Of a stretch of 64,000 nt of DNA, positions 39,005 through 50,340 are shown one piece after another. Below the pieces are notes generated by a model. That model was given only the letters and a program-made list of their open reading frames with translations, was not told where the DNA came from and searched no databases. The first letter of the stretch is position 1, and every line of letters begins with the position of its first letter. Source of the stretch: Populus alba (taxonomy: Eukaryota > Streptophyta > Magnoliopsida > Malpighiales > Salicaceae); assembly GCF_005239225.2 (NCBI RefSeq), contig NC_133301.1, positions 12,090,318-12,154,317 of the forward strand. Direction: 5' to 3'. The translations under genes were made by a program, and so were the position numbers.

Positions 39005-39471
39005 TGAGTATCAAAATCTCATACTTAAAAATTAATATTATGAAACCCGAATCTACCATTAATTAAGACAAACATGTGACTTTTATGTGACCCATAGCTC
39101 AAATCAAGTTTAAAATTAAATTTGATAAAAGTTAATGCAGCATAACTCAATCAATCAATAAAATCTTATTTAATTTTTTTAAAAAAAATATTCAAAAATA
39201 TTTTAAATATTTTAAATAAATTAATAATATTATTTTAAATTAAACTAAACAGAATAAATTTGGATTGATTAAAGAAAAAAACAAGAAGAAAGAAAGCTAA
39301 TTCTTGATTCCTGTATTCCTTAAACAACGTTGACTCCTTACTTTTTATTAGGATCTCTTTTCCCTCACACTTATGATCCGGAACTCTTAATAAACAAACT
39401 TGACTTGGTAAACACCTGACAATAATAAAACCGATTACTACTTGTTGATTTTATGTCAGCTCATCTCAAAA
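38250..39471. other. intergenic DNA with interspersed repeats
   Basis: Two AT-rich short interspersed repeat copies (about 38450-38610 and 38690-38820) and a (TTA)n microsatellite precede the second tetraspanin gene. No gene seen. Confidence 0.55.
38961..39004. repeat. (TTA)n microsatellite, about 14 units
   Basis: An uninterrupted TTA run about 470 bp upstream of the second tetraspanin start. Length polymorphism is likely. Confidence 0.97.
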
Positions 39472-40793
39472 ATGGCAGAAAATTCTAACCCTGCAGAAGC
39501 ACTTGCAGTGAGAACAACAAAAGAGACTACCAAAACTAATAAAGGAATTGTAGAAAATACAAAGTCTGATAAAGGAGCTCAAGTAAGAAAATACGCAGGC
39601 TTATTATCAATATTCACTTTTGTGCTTTCTGTTTTGATCATTGCCGTAGCTATTTGGTTGCTTTACATGAGAGATTACGACTGTGAGAAGCTCTTGAGGC
39701 TACCGAGATTACAGATGGGCATTGGCATTGGATTGATATTTGTTTCCTTGATTAGCAACATTGTTGTGTTCTTGAGATCACGGTTTGCAGTGCCAGGTTT
39801 CTTCATAGTTATGGTGCCGTTGATCGTGATGTTCACAATGGGACTTGCACTTGTGGGAGCTAACAAGATGGAAAGCAAGAGATTGGTGGCGACACCAATG
39901 TGGTTCAGAGAAAAAATCCGCAATCATGACGACTGGGAAAATATTAAATCTTGCATTTTCAGTTCAGGAACATGCGATGATTTGGTGTCCAGGTCCTTGA
40001 ATCTCAAAGCATTTGATTTCAGTATCAAGAAATTATCATCTATAGAGGTAGTTTTATTGCATTTACACATGTTATGTTGTTATCTTTGAATCATTTTTTG
40101 CGCCTATTTTACATGGATATGATTTCTATAGGAAAATCGCTACGCATATACATGATTATAAATGCATATTTAACCAATGTTTTCTGCTCCTACAAAAAGA
40201 AGAGAGAGGAGGGAGGAGTATGTTTCGAACCCATATTTTTGCTCTTTATGAAGAATTAGAAAGAAGAAAAAAGTTCATATATATATGACCCTATCATTAT
40301 AGCAAACGTCCTTCTTAATCGCAGTAGCCATGCTTTTTCAAGTGATATGCAATATTAGTTATTTGTTGATTTGTGTGTGTTATTTTAAGCTTTTATGGTA
40401 TTGAGTGCAACTAACTAATAATCTAAAATCTAAATATATTCTTGCATATCAGCTCTGCTTCCAAATTAATTTAATATATTTTTATTTTGTTTTGTTATAT
40501 GGAAGTCTGGATGTTGCAAACCACCATCAATATGTCAAATGGAGTATGTGAACGCCACATTTTGGATAAAAGTTGACGGCGCAGTGGATGAATCACAACT
40601 GCAATATAGTGACTGTGCTACATGGCGGAATGATCCAAGCAGCCTGTGCTACAACTGTGGATCTTGTAGACGTGGTTTTGTGAGAATAATGGAAAGCAAA
40701 TGGAGGAACCTCGGAGTCCTCCTCATCTTAATGGGGTTGCTTCTTGTTATTGCTCACATATTATTATTCGTTATGGTTATGTGGGAGAGGTAA
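39472..40793 (+). CDS. divergent tetraspanin, 2 exons, 287 aa
   Basis: A four-pass membrane protein of the tetraspanin family. Exon 1 is 39472-40047 (192 codons); exon 2 is 40506-40793 (95 codons plus stop); the 458-bp intron is phase 0. The start is taken at 39472 (AAAATGGCA); an upstream in-frame ATG at 39442 would add ten residues. The N-terminal tail is unusually long and charged (about 39 residues, rich in Lys/Thr). Membrane segments lie near 41-64, 81-101, 107-130 and 261-284. The large loop has SCIFSSGTC, the plant signature GCCKP (G194-P198), CATW and CYNCGSC. The intron sits just before GCCKP, exactly as in the TET8-like gene, supporting common ancestry. It resembles the TET15/16-type group, but that placement is from memory. 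Confidence 0.9.
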
Positions 40794-43036
40794 TAAAGAA
40801 CGATCAATTCGTCTCCACAATTCAAGAAAGAGAGGACCTTTTCTTATTGTGTTGCCCAGATCGTTTTTATGAAAAGGGTTCCTTTTTTTTTTAATCTTTT
40901 TGAAATAAGAATGGTTTTCTTCCTTTTGCTTTGTTTTATGGTGTTGGATCAGTTTCGGCATTTTAGCTTTAATTAGCTAGCCGTAGAAGTAACCTCGAAG
41001 CCTTTTGTTTTCCTGCGAAGGATCTTATTATGATGGTTTTTATGTTTTCTTTTTCCCATTCTTGAGAGAACCTGTCTGAATTTGTAATACCGTTTATAAC
41101 AAAGGTGGCTGGAAAATGATAATTCTGATTGATGGAGAAGGCAAACTCCATGGCTATCCTACTGCTGATTATCGATTCAACAAGAAGACTGGTGAATGGA
41201 AAGAATGAAATAAAATTAATAATAAATTACCAAGTGAAGGAAGCATCTAATCTATAACTTCCACAACATCAAAGGAACTGTGCATTTTACAAATGCAGAG
41301 CATTGTGTGGGTAGCAAAAGCTTGTGAAAAGCCTCTGATGAAAACTTCATCAGACTCGCATGTTCACCTTGTAGCTATTGATGCAACCTTTGAGGAGCTG
41401 CGGTGAGCCCAGAATGCCAGGCAAGGCAGAAAAGCTTCTGGATAGCTTCTGATCAAAGCTTCATCATGTTGACCACCGAGCAAGAGATGGATCAAAAGGC
41501 CCTAACCAGTGAACAACACCACCAGCATTGGACGTTGTTGCACCACCAAATGCAACACTGGACACTTCACCATTGCTACTGATGTATGGAATTATCCAAT
41601 CCCCCAGCTGACCCAACACCCATGTGAACAAGAGTCCTCCCATATCCATCAACATTGGAACCACCACCTTCTACTGGGGGTGGATAAGAAGCATCAGGAT
41701 TCGCATAGCCAACACAATAGTGGTTTGGAGCTAATACAACACAGATCAGCACAAGAATTAGATAAAAATGAAAGAAAATTTTGAATGATATAACCACCAC
41801 ATTCAGATGCAAGAAAAAGTTGCCGCGTAGTCTGTTATCAACATTCAAGACATCAATGTGCAACCTTCCCTATATTTAAGCCTTTTTCATATTCAAATCT
41901 AGCTCTTTTCACCAAAACAGCAGATAAAAATAGTATACATATAAGTCAGAACTTAACAAAATGTACATTATACATCGCAGTGTAAAAAACATTGAATCCT
42001 TGTGATATCAATGTTTGTATTAACCAGCATGCTCACAAATAAGACAAAAAAAAATTGATGTTTAATCAACTTTTGTATCATCTATTACTTCCAAGACGAA
42101 TACAAGATTGCTGCAGTTTACCTTTTTCATCCCTCCCCTCTTGTATCTGGTTTCCTCACAAATTGTCCCTCTATGCAGCATAGCAAGCTATGTCACAGCA
42201 AGCAAGGGGTTGCTTCAATATTACAGTTGCCCATGGCAAGAGAATTTGTATATACCAATGCATTTAGCATATGGGTGTTGCAGGTCTGGCCACGAGTCAG
42301 GCATAGGCAAACATGGAGCGCACGACCATCTCCAGGGTGCGATGACAAAAGAAACCTTGAGCTCGACGCTCGCAAGAGATGTGTGTCAGACCCACTTAGC
42401 AGAGCACCTGGCCAAGTCATTGAGCCTAACAGCACCTATCAGACCCAAGTTTTGGGTCCGGTAGGAGCAAACCCAATAACTCCTGGATTTAGCAACACCT
42501 GCTAAACCTAGCTACCCTTGGGCTCTCAGTGGATAGCTATATTGGGGCGTGTTTGAAGCTAGTGCATACCGGCCCTTATTCAAGTGTTCAAGATATTTAT
42601 TCTCAAATGTTTTCCTCAATACTGTACTTTAGGAAAAATATACAAAAAATTGCTGATAAAATATTGATTCATAATACACAAATGTTAGTCCACTATGGTT
42701 AGTGGAAATCAAATGGGTCGGCACTTTGGCCAAGTGTGGAAAACCAACAATATCTCCGAGAACAACCACAAAGTTTTGTCTATCAATTCTAGTTGGAAAT
42801 TATGCAAAATCAACTTTTCCACTGCCCTCCATCCCTCAGTTTTTGGCCACGTATACGTGCTTTACCTTTTCTGTTCCAATCTTAAGTATCATGATCAAAT
42901 TAAGTATATCAATTAAGGTTCTCCTTCATCTAGCAAATTATCAATTAATCCATTAAGGTCAAGAATTGCATTTTCTTTCCTGCTGCAGAAGTCATTTACT
43001 TGCTAAAAGTTATGTTCTTGTTGTGGCCTCGCAACA
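40794..43036. other. intergenic DNA with unassigned frames and repeat-like sequence
   Basis: The first 200 bases or so are tetraspanin 3' UTR. At 41460-41870 there is a GC-richer patch with overlapping minus-strand frames I cannot assign. At 42250-42550 a GC-richer stretch (GACCCAAGTTTTGGGTCCGG and similar) reads like a transposon fragment. Confidence 0.45.
41116..41208 (+). other. 30-codon open frame, possible exon relic
   Basis: A short plus-strand frame (MIILIDGEGKLHGYPTADYR, then an NKKTGEWKE ending). Its composition looks like real protein, and the frame stays open upstream to about 41076. No splice partners or family were recognised. It sits 320 bp after the second tetraspanin stop codon. 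It may be an exon relic or chance. Confidence 0.2.
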
Positions 43037-43111
43037 ATGGCTGGATTTAAGTCTTTAGTTGCTGTTGCCGTTGCTGTTGCTTTAATTTGCTTCTTGCTAT
43101 GTCAAGCATGA
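43037..43111 (+). CDS. 24-residue signal-peptide-like small ORF
   Basis: ATG in good context (CAACAATGG), then MAGFKSLVAVAVAVALICFL, LCQA and stop TGA. A charged start, a hydrophobic core of about 15 residues and a small-residue end are the form of a secretory signal peptide, but no mature part follows in this frame. It could be the first exon of a secreted peptide gene, a truncated arabinogalactan-peptide-type gene, or chance. No downstream exon was identified. Confidence 0.3.
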   Translation: MAGFKSLVAVAVAVALICFLLCQA

Positions 43112-43700
43112 CGTAATTTTAAATACATTACAATTACAGATTACAATATAATATTATGAAATAAATTAAGCATCACTCTAAAATTGAGAGAGGCTAGCTA
43201 ATGTCGCACCTCTTGAGCATGCACGCATGCATCTCTTTTTAGCACACCCGCCCAAACTGAGTCGTCCTTCCCCTCCTTGCATGTGCAAATTATAAGAGCC
43301 ACTAGCATTGGACCAAATATTGGTATACAAGTGTCAGGAAGTTCGGGATGCCTGAATTCCACTTTCGATACTCAGATAATGACCGCAAGGAAATAAAAAT
43401 GTCAACAGTCGTAGAAGCAGCGAAGCGTAGTCAACAGAAATGCTGCAGATAGCAACAGTACGTTTCCACTACGGTGGGTGTGTAGGTGAAGTGGGGAGGC
43501 AACATCGTAACACATGTCCAAGAATACCGAAATCTCCAACGGTTAGCTTTTCTTGGCCACAAATTTCTGTCCAGCAAAACCCGAGATTAGCCAAATCATC
43601 ACCTCCACTTCCAAATATTCAATCAAATTGTGAAAAATATTCATTTATCCGGTAGTTCACTCGTTTTCTGTCACGATGTAGTACGTTCAGAATCATCAAC
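43112..43700. other. upstream region of the first Gly/Ser-rich gene
   Basis: Composition becomes more balanced towards the gene. The stretch at about 43540-43590 (GCTTTTCTTGGCCACAAATT) loosely matches sequence upstream of the third copy (about 49577), suggesting that promoter DNA was duplicated along with the genes. Confidence 0.5.
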
Positions 43701-43708
43701 TATAAATA
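43701..43708 (+). promoter_or_regulatory. TATA box of Gly/Ser-rich gene 1
   Basis: TATAAATA in CAACTATAAATAGCATGG, 171 bp upstream of the start codon. Transcription would begin near 43735, giving a leader of roughly 135 bases. Confidence 0.8.
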
Positions 43709-43871
43709 GCATGGTCTCTCCATAGTCTCTCCCACGAAACAATCACTCTTCCACTCTCATATATATCTACTTGCAAGATTCAAGAACTATACCCCGCTCG
43801 TGTTCTTTTAAGTGCCCTTAATTATATTGAAGCCTCCCTTGTGATTAACAGCTAGCCTTAATTAACGAAAG

Positions 43872-44354
43872 ATGGCTCCATACAGGTCTCTGGCTTTGAT
43901 TGCATTGCTCGTGATCATGTCAGCTATAGAATCTGAGAGTCGGGTTGCAAGAAAAGACTTGGGTGTGGATCTTGGTGGCGTGGGAGTTGGGCTTGGAGCA
44001 GGAGTGGGCGTGGGTTTAGGAGGTAGTGGCTCAGGGTCTGGAGCTGGGTCTGGTTCGGGTTCTGGTTCAGGATCAAGTTCCGGGTCAAGTTCGTCCTCTT
44101 CATCCTCATCCCGGTCCAGTTCAAGCTCTAAGGGCGGGTCTGACGCGGGCTCTGAAGCGGGTTCCTATGCTGGGTCTCGAGCAGGATCAGGATCAGGTGG
44201 TAAACAAGGTGGTGGAGCAGGTTCCGGGTCCGGTTCTGGACATGGGGAGGGATACGGTGAGGGTTCTGGCAGGGGAAGTGGGTCCGACAACGGTGAAGGC
44301 TATGGCGAGGGTCGTGGACAAGGATCGGGCTATGGCAGTGGAAGTGGTAACTAA
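43872..44354 (+). CDS. secreted Gly/Ser-rich protein, copy 1 (160 aa)
   Basis: A single-exon gene for a low-complexity secreted protein, probably of the cell wall or apoplast. Residues 1 to about 22 form a signal peptide (MAPYRSLALIALLVIMSAIE). A conserved mature start, SESRVARKDLGVDLGG, is followed by a Gly-Val/Leu stretch, a run of Gly-Ser repeats, a poly-Ser block at about 70-86, GSDAGSEAGSYAGSRAGSG, and a C-terminal part rich in GEGYGEGSG repeats. No cysteines or known domain. The conserved RVAR(K/Q)DLG motif is shared with the copies at 49034 and 49899, so it is probably a functional segment (for example a processing site) rather than simple repeat. The specific role is unknown. Start chosen at the first ATG after the TATA box. 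Confidence 0.85.
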   Translation: MAPYRSLALIALLVIMSAIESESRVARKDLGVDLGGVGVGLGAGVGVGLGGSGSGSGAGSGSGSGSGSSSGSSSSSSSSSRSSSSSKGGSDAGSEAGSYAGSRAGSGSGGKQGGGAGSGSGSGHGEGYGEGSGRGSGSDNGEGYGEGRGQGSGYGSGSGN

Positions 44355-47300
44355 ATGAGAAAGATAATTAATACCAGTGTGGTGAAAATAAGAATAGAAC
44401 GACTCGCCGTTTGATATATAAATAAATAAACAGATGGTGGAATAAGAGCACTCCTTTGTCCATGGAGTCTTTAACCTAGTTGTCTACCTGTTATGTAACT
44501 GATCATGAGTCCCTCTTGTTGCCTAATATTATAGTTGTGTTCATGTGCATGGCTTATCAAATAATTTACCATCCTTGTATTTCTTTTTATGTCACCTTCC
44601 GTTAATGACATTGCCATATATGAGCTTCAAGCATTTTATTTCTTTGGCTTACCCTTTCACAAACTTGATTCACCGATAACTCGTTTTTAACACTTGTTTT
44701 TTAATATATTTTCAAAAAAAAATTCAAAATTTTTAAAAAATGCATCTTCGACTGTTTGAAAAACATGAGTAGTATAGTTTATCAAACAAGAATCTGTTTG
44801 AAAACTTCAGAAGTGATACAAGGATTTTTTTTTTCATTTATTTTTTTCTTCTAGAGGAGAGCTAAAAGCTGTACAGGAGATTAACATGCACATCCTTGCC
44901 AATAACCCCGCAGATATCCACTAACAAAATCTAAAGACAATTCGTTGAAGCCTTTTCTTATAAATTATTGTGCCGGTTGCTAAAGTAAAAATTTTAAAAA
45001 TTTAAGCTGCTAAGAGAAATTTCAAGATATAATTTATATTATGTTTTAATATATTTATTTAAATAAAAGTTTTTTTAACTTAAAATTTACACAGATTTAT
45101 ATTATTTTGTATTTAATTTTTATTAAATAAATAGTAAAGTTTGAATTCGTGACCGCTTGGTTATTAAAGCTCTGATATTATATCAAATAACCAATTCAGT
45201 TTAAAATTTTAAATTATTAAATGAGATTTTAAGATATAATTTATATTATTTTTTAATAAAAATAAGACAAATTAGTTTATTTATAGATAATTAAATGGTT
45301 AGAAGTTAAATCTCACTGCCTCTATTTTTTCCAATTAAACAAGTTAATATCCAACACTAGATAACCACAATTCGGTAATACAGATACTAGATCATTCATT
45401 TCCAGATTTTATGGTTGGAATTATAGGAAGAAAAAAAAGATCATACATAGTGTACTCAAATGAACTAAACATTCAAAAGTAGTTGTGAGCCTCCAATAAA
45501 CATAAAAAATATATTTAAAAGGCAAGGGAGATTTGTTGTAGCTCCTCTCATATTTTTTAATTCAATATTGCAATGTAGTGATTATTTTGTTCTTCCCATC
45601 AAAAAAATAAATACCTTTGAATAGGGGTTTCACAGGTTTCATAAATCATTAATAATTTTTTTGGTGTTTTTTTTTTATTTTTTCATCCAATATTTTTATA
45701 AATACTAAGATAATCAAAATACTCATGGAAACAAAAAAATATTAAATGTTGTCGGTCAATGTTTTTGAATTTTTATTTTGATTTTTCAATTAGATGTTGA
45801 TTAACTCTTAAAATACTCTTGGTCATTAAAACAATGTGTACAAATGTTTTTTTTTTTTTAAATAGCTAGATAATTTCTCCTACACATCCCTACCTACCTG
45901 TTTCCCATATGTATTATTAGTTAGGTCTTAAATTTGCTACTCAATTATCGCGAGTTCAAGTCCTCTCAGAATCATTGAAGGCTTATATGATCATTAACTT
46001 TAGAATCCGTAGAATTAGTTAATGCGTGCGCAAGAGCTAGTCCAGATACATATATTTATAATAAAAAAAAATATAATAAATTTTTTAAAGGATAAAACCA
46101 AACATAAGAATAAAAGATAGAACATATATAATTGTGTGAATGTTATATATCAAATTTCTTAAGATGAATTAGCTCCTTTTTTTCTGTGGGATGTAAGTGA
46201 TCGTGATAAATCTTTCATCTTTCCATATCTTATAATTAATCAATTTAATTAGCCAGGTAGCATGGTGAACATGCCTAAGCATTTGTCTATTCCTTAATTA
46301 ATTACAGTGCAACCCAGTCAAACTCCACTATGTATGTATCTGTAGTGGGTTTGGAATTCATGGGACGGCACCATCTTTCATAATCTCAGACTCCAAACAT
46401 CATGCACACTTGGCAACGCATTTCTCAGCTTTTTTCAGCCACAAACTTTGGACAAATACCAATTTAAAAACGTGTTCACATGATCATGCACACTTGGCAA
46501 TGCAGGATAATTCATAAAGCAAATTAATTAGAAACAATCGTGCAGGTATATGTCTCCAGGCTCCACTTCTGTGCTGCTACAGTCCACAATCGTACCATCT
46601 CTAATTTTATAGACTACAAACATGCCCGTTGGTTTGCATTCTTTAAAAATAATGTCTAGGTCAAGAAAACGTGTTTCAAAAAAATAAAAATAAAAAACAA
46701 ACTATCTAACCTAGTTTAAAATTTTTATTTTTATTTTTAAATAAAAAGGATTGCCATTGAAAAAAAAACCTCATAAAACTTGTAACTAGATAAATAAATA
46801 AATAAATAAAAGGCTCAAGTCAACTCAAGATAGTATGATAGACATATAACTTGATTACTAAGAGGCGAGCCAATTCGGGTTCACCCATAAAATTTATTGT
46901 TTAAATTATGAGATTGAGTTAACCTGATAAAAAAGAAATTGAGAAAAACAACAAAGCTAATTTTTTTAATAAAAAAGGACTAATATCAAACGATAAAATT
47001 TAAAAAAAAATAAATAAAAAAAAGTACATCAACCAATATTAATTTTTGAAATTCACGACCTGAGTCAATAGATCTAAAGCACTATATATTGAAAAACTGC
47101 AAAACCCAATCCATAGCAAATCGAATGCCAAAGAATAAAAAAAATCAATTAAAAAAGATCTAAAATAAATTTAAAAAATAGTAATAAAAAGAATGAGGAT
47201 GAAAATCAAATAAAAAATAAATTAGAGGGAAAGAAAAAAAAAGTTCATGGGAGGTTTAAATTGAAAAGAAAAATAAATCTAACAAAAGGAGAAAAAAATC

Positions 47301-49033
47301 AAAAGAATAGAGACAAAATTAGAAAAACAAAATACATCATAAACTTGGATTGAAGAGTAAAATTTAAAACACCAAACTTTTATAAAAAAAGCAAAGGAAA
47401 AAAATTAGAAATCAAAAGAAGAACAACCAAATTGAAAAAACTTATACATGACAAATTAGAATTTAAGCATTAAATTGAAACCAAATAAAACTTTAACAAA
47501 AAATTCAAAAATCAAAATTAAAAATAAAAAAAAAAAAATAAAGTTGAAATGTCAACAACAAAGAAGATCAACCTGTGTTTTTTGAATGAAAGAGAGAGAG
47601 AACAAGGAAAAAAAGCCAACCGATGATAAATCAGCTCGCTATCACTGACATGCACCATATTATGAGGAACAAGACATAACAACGCATCCAACGATAAGGC
47701 AGAATGGCATTTTATGCCACTAGAAGGTGCAACACATGCCGTCTAAAAGGAGTGAGTGCCTCTCATATGCAATGCACGCACCAATATCTTTTTAGAATTA
47801 AATAATATTTAATTGATGTTAAAAGAAAAAAAATCCTTGATTACCTCGTTATTACAAAAAAAATAAAAAAAAAAGGATTAAAAAACCCTTGAACCTATGG
47901 TTTAAATCTTTTTATTCAAAGGGTATGCTTGTGAAATTACTCCACATGAATAAATGAAAAGACCATTATGTCCCCTGGACAATCCTTTAATGGCTAATGC
48001 ATTGTGTGAAAAGACAAAAATATCCCTAAAAAAAAAGTAAGTGATTTTTTTGAAAATGACAAAACCATTATTTTACTATTGTAATGAATAGTAAATTGAG
48101 TCTCGACGTATAATGTTTTTATCTTCACCTTTAGGTTTTTTTTTTATTTGTGTGATCATAAAAAACAAGGACTAATTCCCATTAAAGATTTATTATACAC
48201 CTTCTCACATATTATTGTGAATGAAAACATTAAATGTTTTCTACACATGTTGCCTGTAAATCAAGAGAAAGAAAACAAATGAAAATCAAAGCTTTGTCGT
48301 GAACTCGCAAATGACATGTGTTGCCCTAAGAGAGAGGATTAGCGATAATAATTCTAATGTCATCAAGAAAGGTCATGAATGAAGTCAAGCTGAGGCCCAA
48401 AATGTTGCTTGAATGTATCTGGGCAACTTCACATGTTGTCCCTAAACAACCAATTTTTTTTATTTGGCCCCAAGTTCTTTGATAAATTTTCAATTTGCTT
48501 TAGCCACTAATTCTTAGATGGCTCTTCAAATAAGTCCCAAATTTCATCTCACACAAAAAAAAGAAAGTTAGGTAAATGAATAGGATGGATTGTTATACCG
48601 GGTTAGCTCACTTTGATCATGTCATGACGTGGATCATAAAATTGAATAGATTAACTTAGATTAATTAAGATCAATCTAATATAGGGTTGTCTTTTCATTT
48701 TACTCTCTAAGCTTTTTTTCAATTTTATTCTTTTGTGCTTCATTGTTTCACAATTGATTCTATTAGATTAGGTAAGGGTTCAAATAATAGCACACTTAAT
48801 TTTTTTCATTGCCAACAATTAAAATTTAACAGCTCCTCATTTTATTTTATTTTAAGTTGACTCTAGCACGAGTACCATAACTATTATACACTAAAAACTA
48901 AATACATACTAAATATAGATATCGCTCTAGCTTTCCATTTCCCTCTCACGAAAACTTTCCAAGTATATCATAGCTAAAACAATAAATACATAGTATTTGA
49001 TATTTTTCGCCATTGTTTGCTAGGATTAAAAAA
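44355..49033. other. 4.7 kb between Gly/Ser-rich copies, repeat-rich
   Basis: 3' UTR of copy 1, then AT-rich worn repeats, a SINE-like stretch (about 45900-46070), and at about 46370-46600 a non-coding piece resembling the upstream region of copy 3 (AGACTCCAAACATC, CTCAGCTTTTTT, GCCAC), possibly the promoter of a lost gene copy. 46800-47600 is A-rich repeat similar to that at 59.3-60.1 kb. No gene seen. Confidence 0.5.
45900..46070 (+). mobile_element. SINE-like sequence (possible)
   Basis: Contains GCGAGTTCAAGTCCTCTCAG, similar to a tRNA B box followed by a tRNA-unrelated body (GAATCCGTAGAATTAGTT, GCGTGCGCAAG), and ends in an A-rich tail. The pattern resembles tRNA-derived SINEs of woody eudicots. 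The A box and target duplication could not be shown. Confidence 0.35.
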
Positions 49034-49186
49034 ATGGCCAAGTTGAAGTGTCTAGCAATTCTTGGTCTCCTCGTCGCAACTTTCGCTGTAAGTGAAAGCG
49101 GGGTTGCAAGAAAAGGCTTGGGCTTCGACCTTGGTCTCCAAGTCGAAATGTTTAAAAATGGCCTCAACTTGGAATGTATATTGTAA
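49034..49186 (+). pseudogene. truncated Gly/Ser-rich gene relic (50 codons)
   Basis: Encodes the same signal peptide and mature start as copy 3 (MAKLKCLAILGLLVATFAVS, then ESGVARKGLGFDLG), but after DLG the Gly/Ser body is missing. The frame enters unrelated sequence that partly echoes the gene's own 5' end and stops at 49184. The conserved RVAR motif is GVAR here, and the TATA region is worn (about 48911). Upstream sequence matches that of copy 3 (CTTTCCATTTCCCTCTCACG), so promoter and gene were duplicated together. Either a dead copy or a gene for a very short secreted peptide. Confidence 0.75.
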
Positions 49187-49758
49187 TTCTCAAAACGTAT
49201 CGATTTTTTCATATTTTCAATTGCTTAATTTACTTTAAAGCAAATCAATAAATTCATGAAAAAACAGGAGTCAAACAAAACTTTCACCAGCTTTGCCAGA
49301 TTTTCCTTTGTATTTGGTTCTTGATGCCAACCTGCGAGGTGGGATTCCGAAGTTTGTTATAGTTTCTTTCTTCTTGACCTGGGCGATGCCTTCTCGGTAA
49401 TGATACTCCAGACATCATCTTCCCCGGCATGTGTTGAAGCGGTAACTTTCCTTAAATTCATCCTTGACAGCAGCCTACAGCACAGGCCAGTCAGAGTCCA
49501 CTATCTATAATGGGACTGCATGATCTTCATAATGTTGTGTCCACCGTATCAGACACCAAAATCCTGTCCCAATGCTCAGCTTTTTTGCCACCAAATTCTT
49601 GTAAACAGCCGGTTTAGAAAGAGAACCTTCACACTACACTTGGCATGCATAAGGCAACTTAGCATTCGATGTCCCTCCACCACTTTCTGATACAGTCTTC
49701 ACGCCTGCAACTTTTTTATTGTGTCCACTACCACATACCAAACCTCACTATCTACTTG
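49187..49758. other. spacer and promoter of Gly/Ser-rich copy 3
   Basis: No gene. Relatively GC-rich for the window. Contains promoter sequence shared with the upstream regions of the other copies. Confidence 0.5.
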
Positions 49759-49765
49759 TATAAAT
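49759..49765 (+). promoter_or_regulatory. TATA box of Gly/Ser-rich copy 3
   Basis: TATAAAT, 140 bp upstream of the ATG at 49899, at similar spacing to copy 1. Confidence 0.7.
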
Positions 49766-49898
49766 GCAGCTCTGTCTTTCCATTCCCCTCTCACAAAAGC
49801 TCGTGATCTCTTAATAGCTGAGAAAATACTCTTATAGTAGTAGTATATACATACATAGTATCTGGTATTCTCGGACCTTTGGTTCCTAGGCTTAAAAA

Positions 49899-50324
49899 AT
49901 GGCCAATTTGAAGTGCTTCGCAGTTCTTGGTCTCCTCGTTGCATCTTTTGCTGTGAGCGAAAGCCGGGTCGCTAGACAAGACTTGGGCTTGGACCTTGGA
50001 GGCTTAGGGATTGGTTTGGGTGTTGGAGTGGGTATTGGGCTGGGAGGTGGTGGATCAGGTTCTGGTGCTGGAGCTGGTTCAGGTTCCAGATCTGGGTCTA
50101 GCTCAAGTTCCAGTTCATCCTCTTCATCAAGCTCTAGTTCTGGGTCCGGAGGTGGTTCTGGTGCCGGGTCAGAAGCCGGTTCGTCTGCTGGTTCTAGGGC
50201 CGGGTCAGGAGCTGGTTCTGGTGCCGGGTCGGAAGCCGGTTCGTCTGCTGGTTCTAGGGCCGGGTCAGGAGCCGGTTCATCTGCTGGTTCTGGCTTCAGA
50301 AGCTGGTTCGTCTGCTGGTTCTAG
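49899..50324 (+). CDS. secreted Gly/Ser-rich protein, copy 3, frameshifted 3' end (141 aa)
   Basis: Signal peptide (MANLKCFAVLGLLVASFAVS), conserved ESRVARQDLGLDLGG, a Gly/Leu/Val stretch, Gly-Ser repeats, a poly-Ser block of about 15 residues, and then repeats of GSGAGSEAGSSAGSRAG. At about 50290 the expected sequence between two repeat units is five bases shorter than in the preceding units. The frame therefore shifts and ends in an unrelated tail, GFRSWFVCWF. The old repeat pattern continues in the next frame to 50361. This is a recent slippage event in a repetitive gene, a real allele or a sequencing error. The shortened protein is still nearly full length, so it may be expressed. Confidence 0.8.
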   Translation: MANLKCFAVLGLLVASFAVSESRVARQDLGLDLGGLGIGLGVGVGIGLGGGGSGSGAGAGSGSRSGSSSSSSSSSSSSSSSGSGGGSGAGSEAGSSAGSRAGSGAGSGAGSEAGSSAGSRAGSGAGSSAGSGFRSWFVCWF

Positions 50325-50340
50325 GGCCGGGTCAGGGTCA
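50154..50340 (+). repeat. 60-bp coding minisatellite in Gly/Ser-rich copy 3
   Basis: Units 50154-50213 and 50214-50273 are nearly identical (GGTTCTGGTGCCGGGTC start) and encode 20 residues each. A partial, damaged third unit follows, in which the frameshift occurs. Confidence 0.9.
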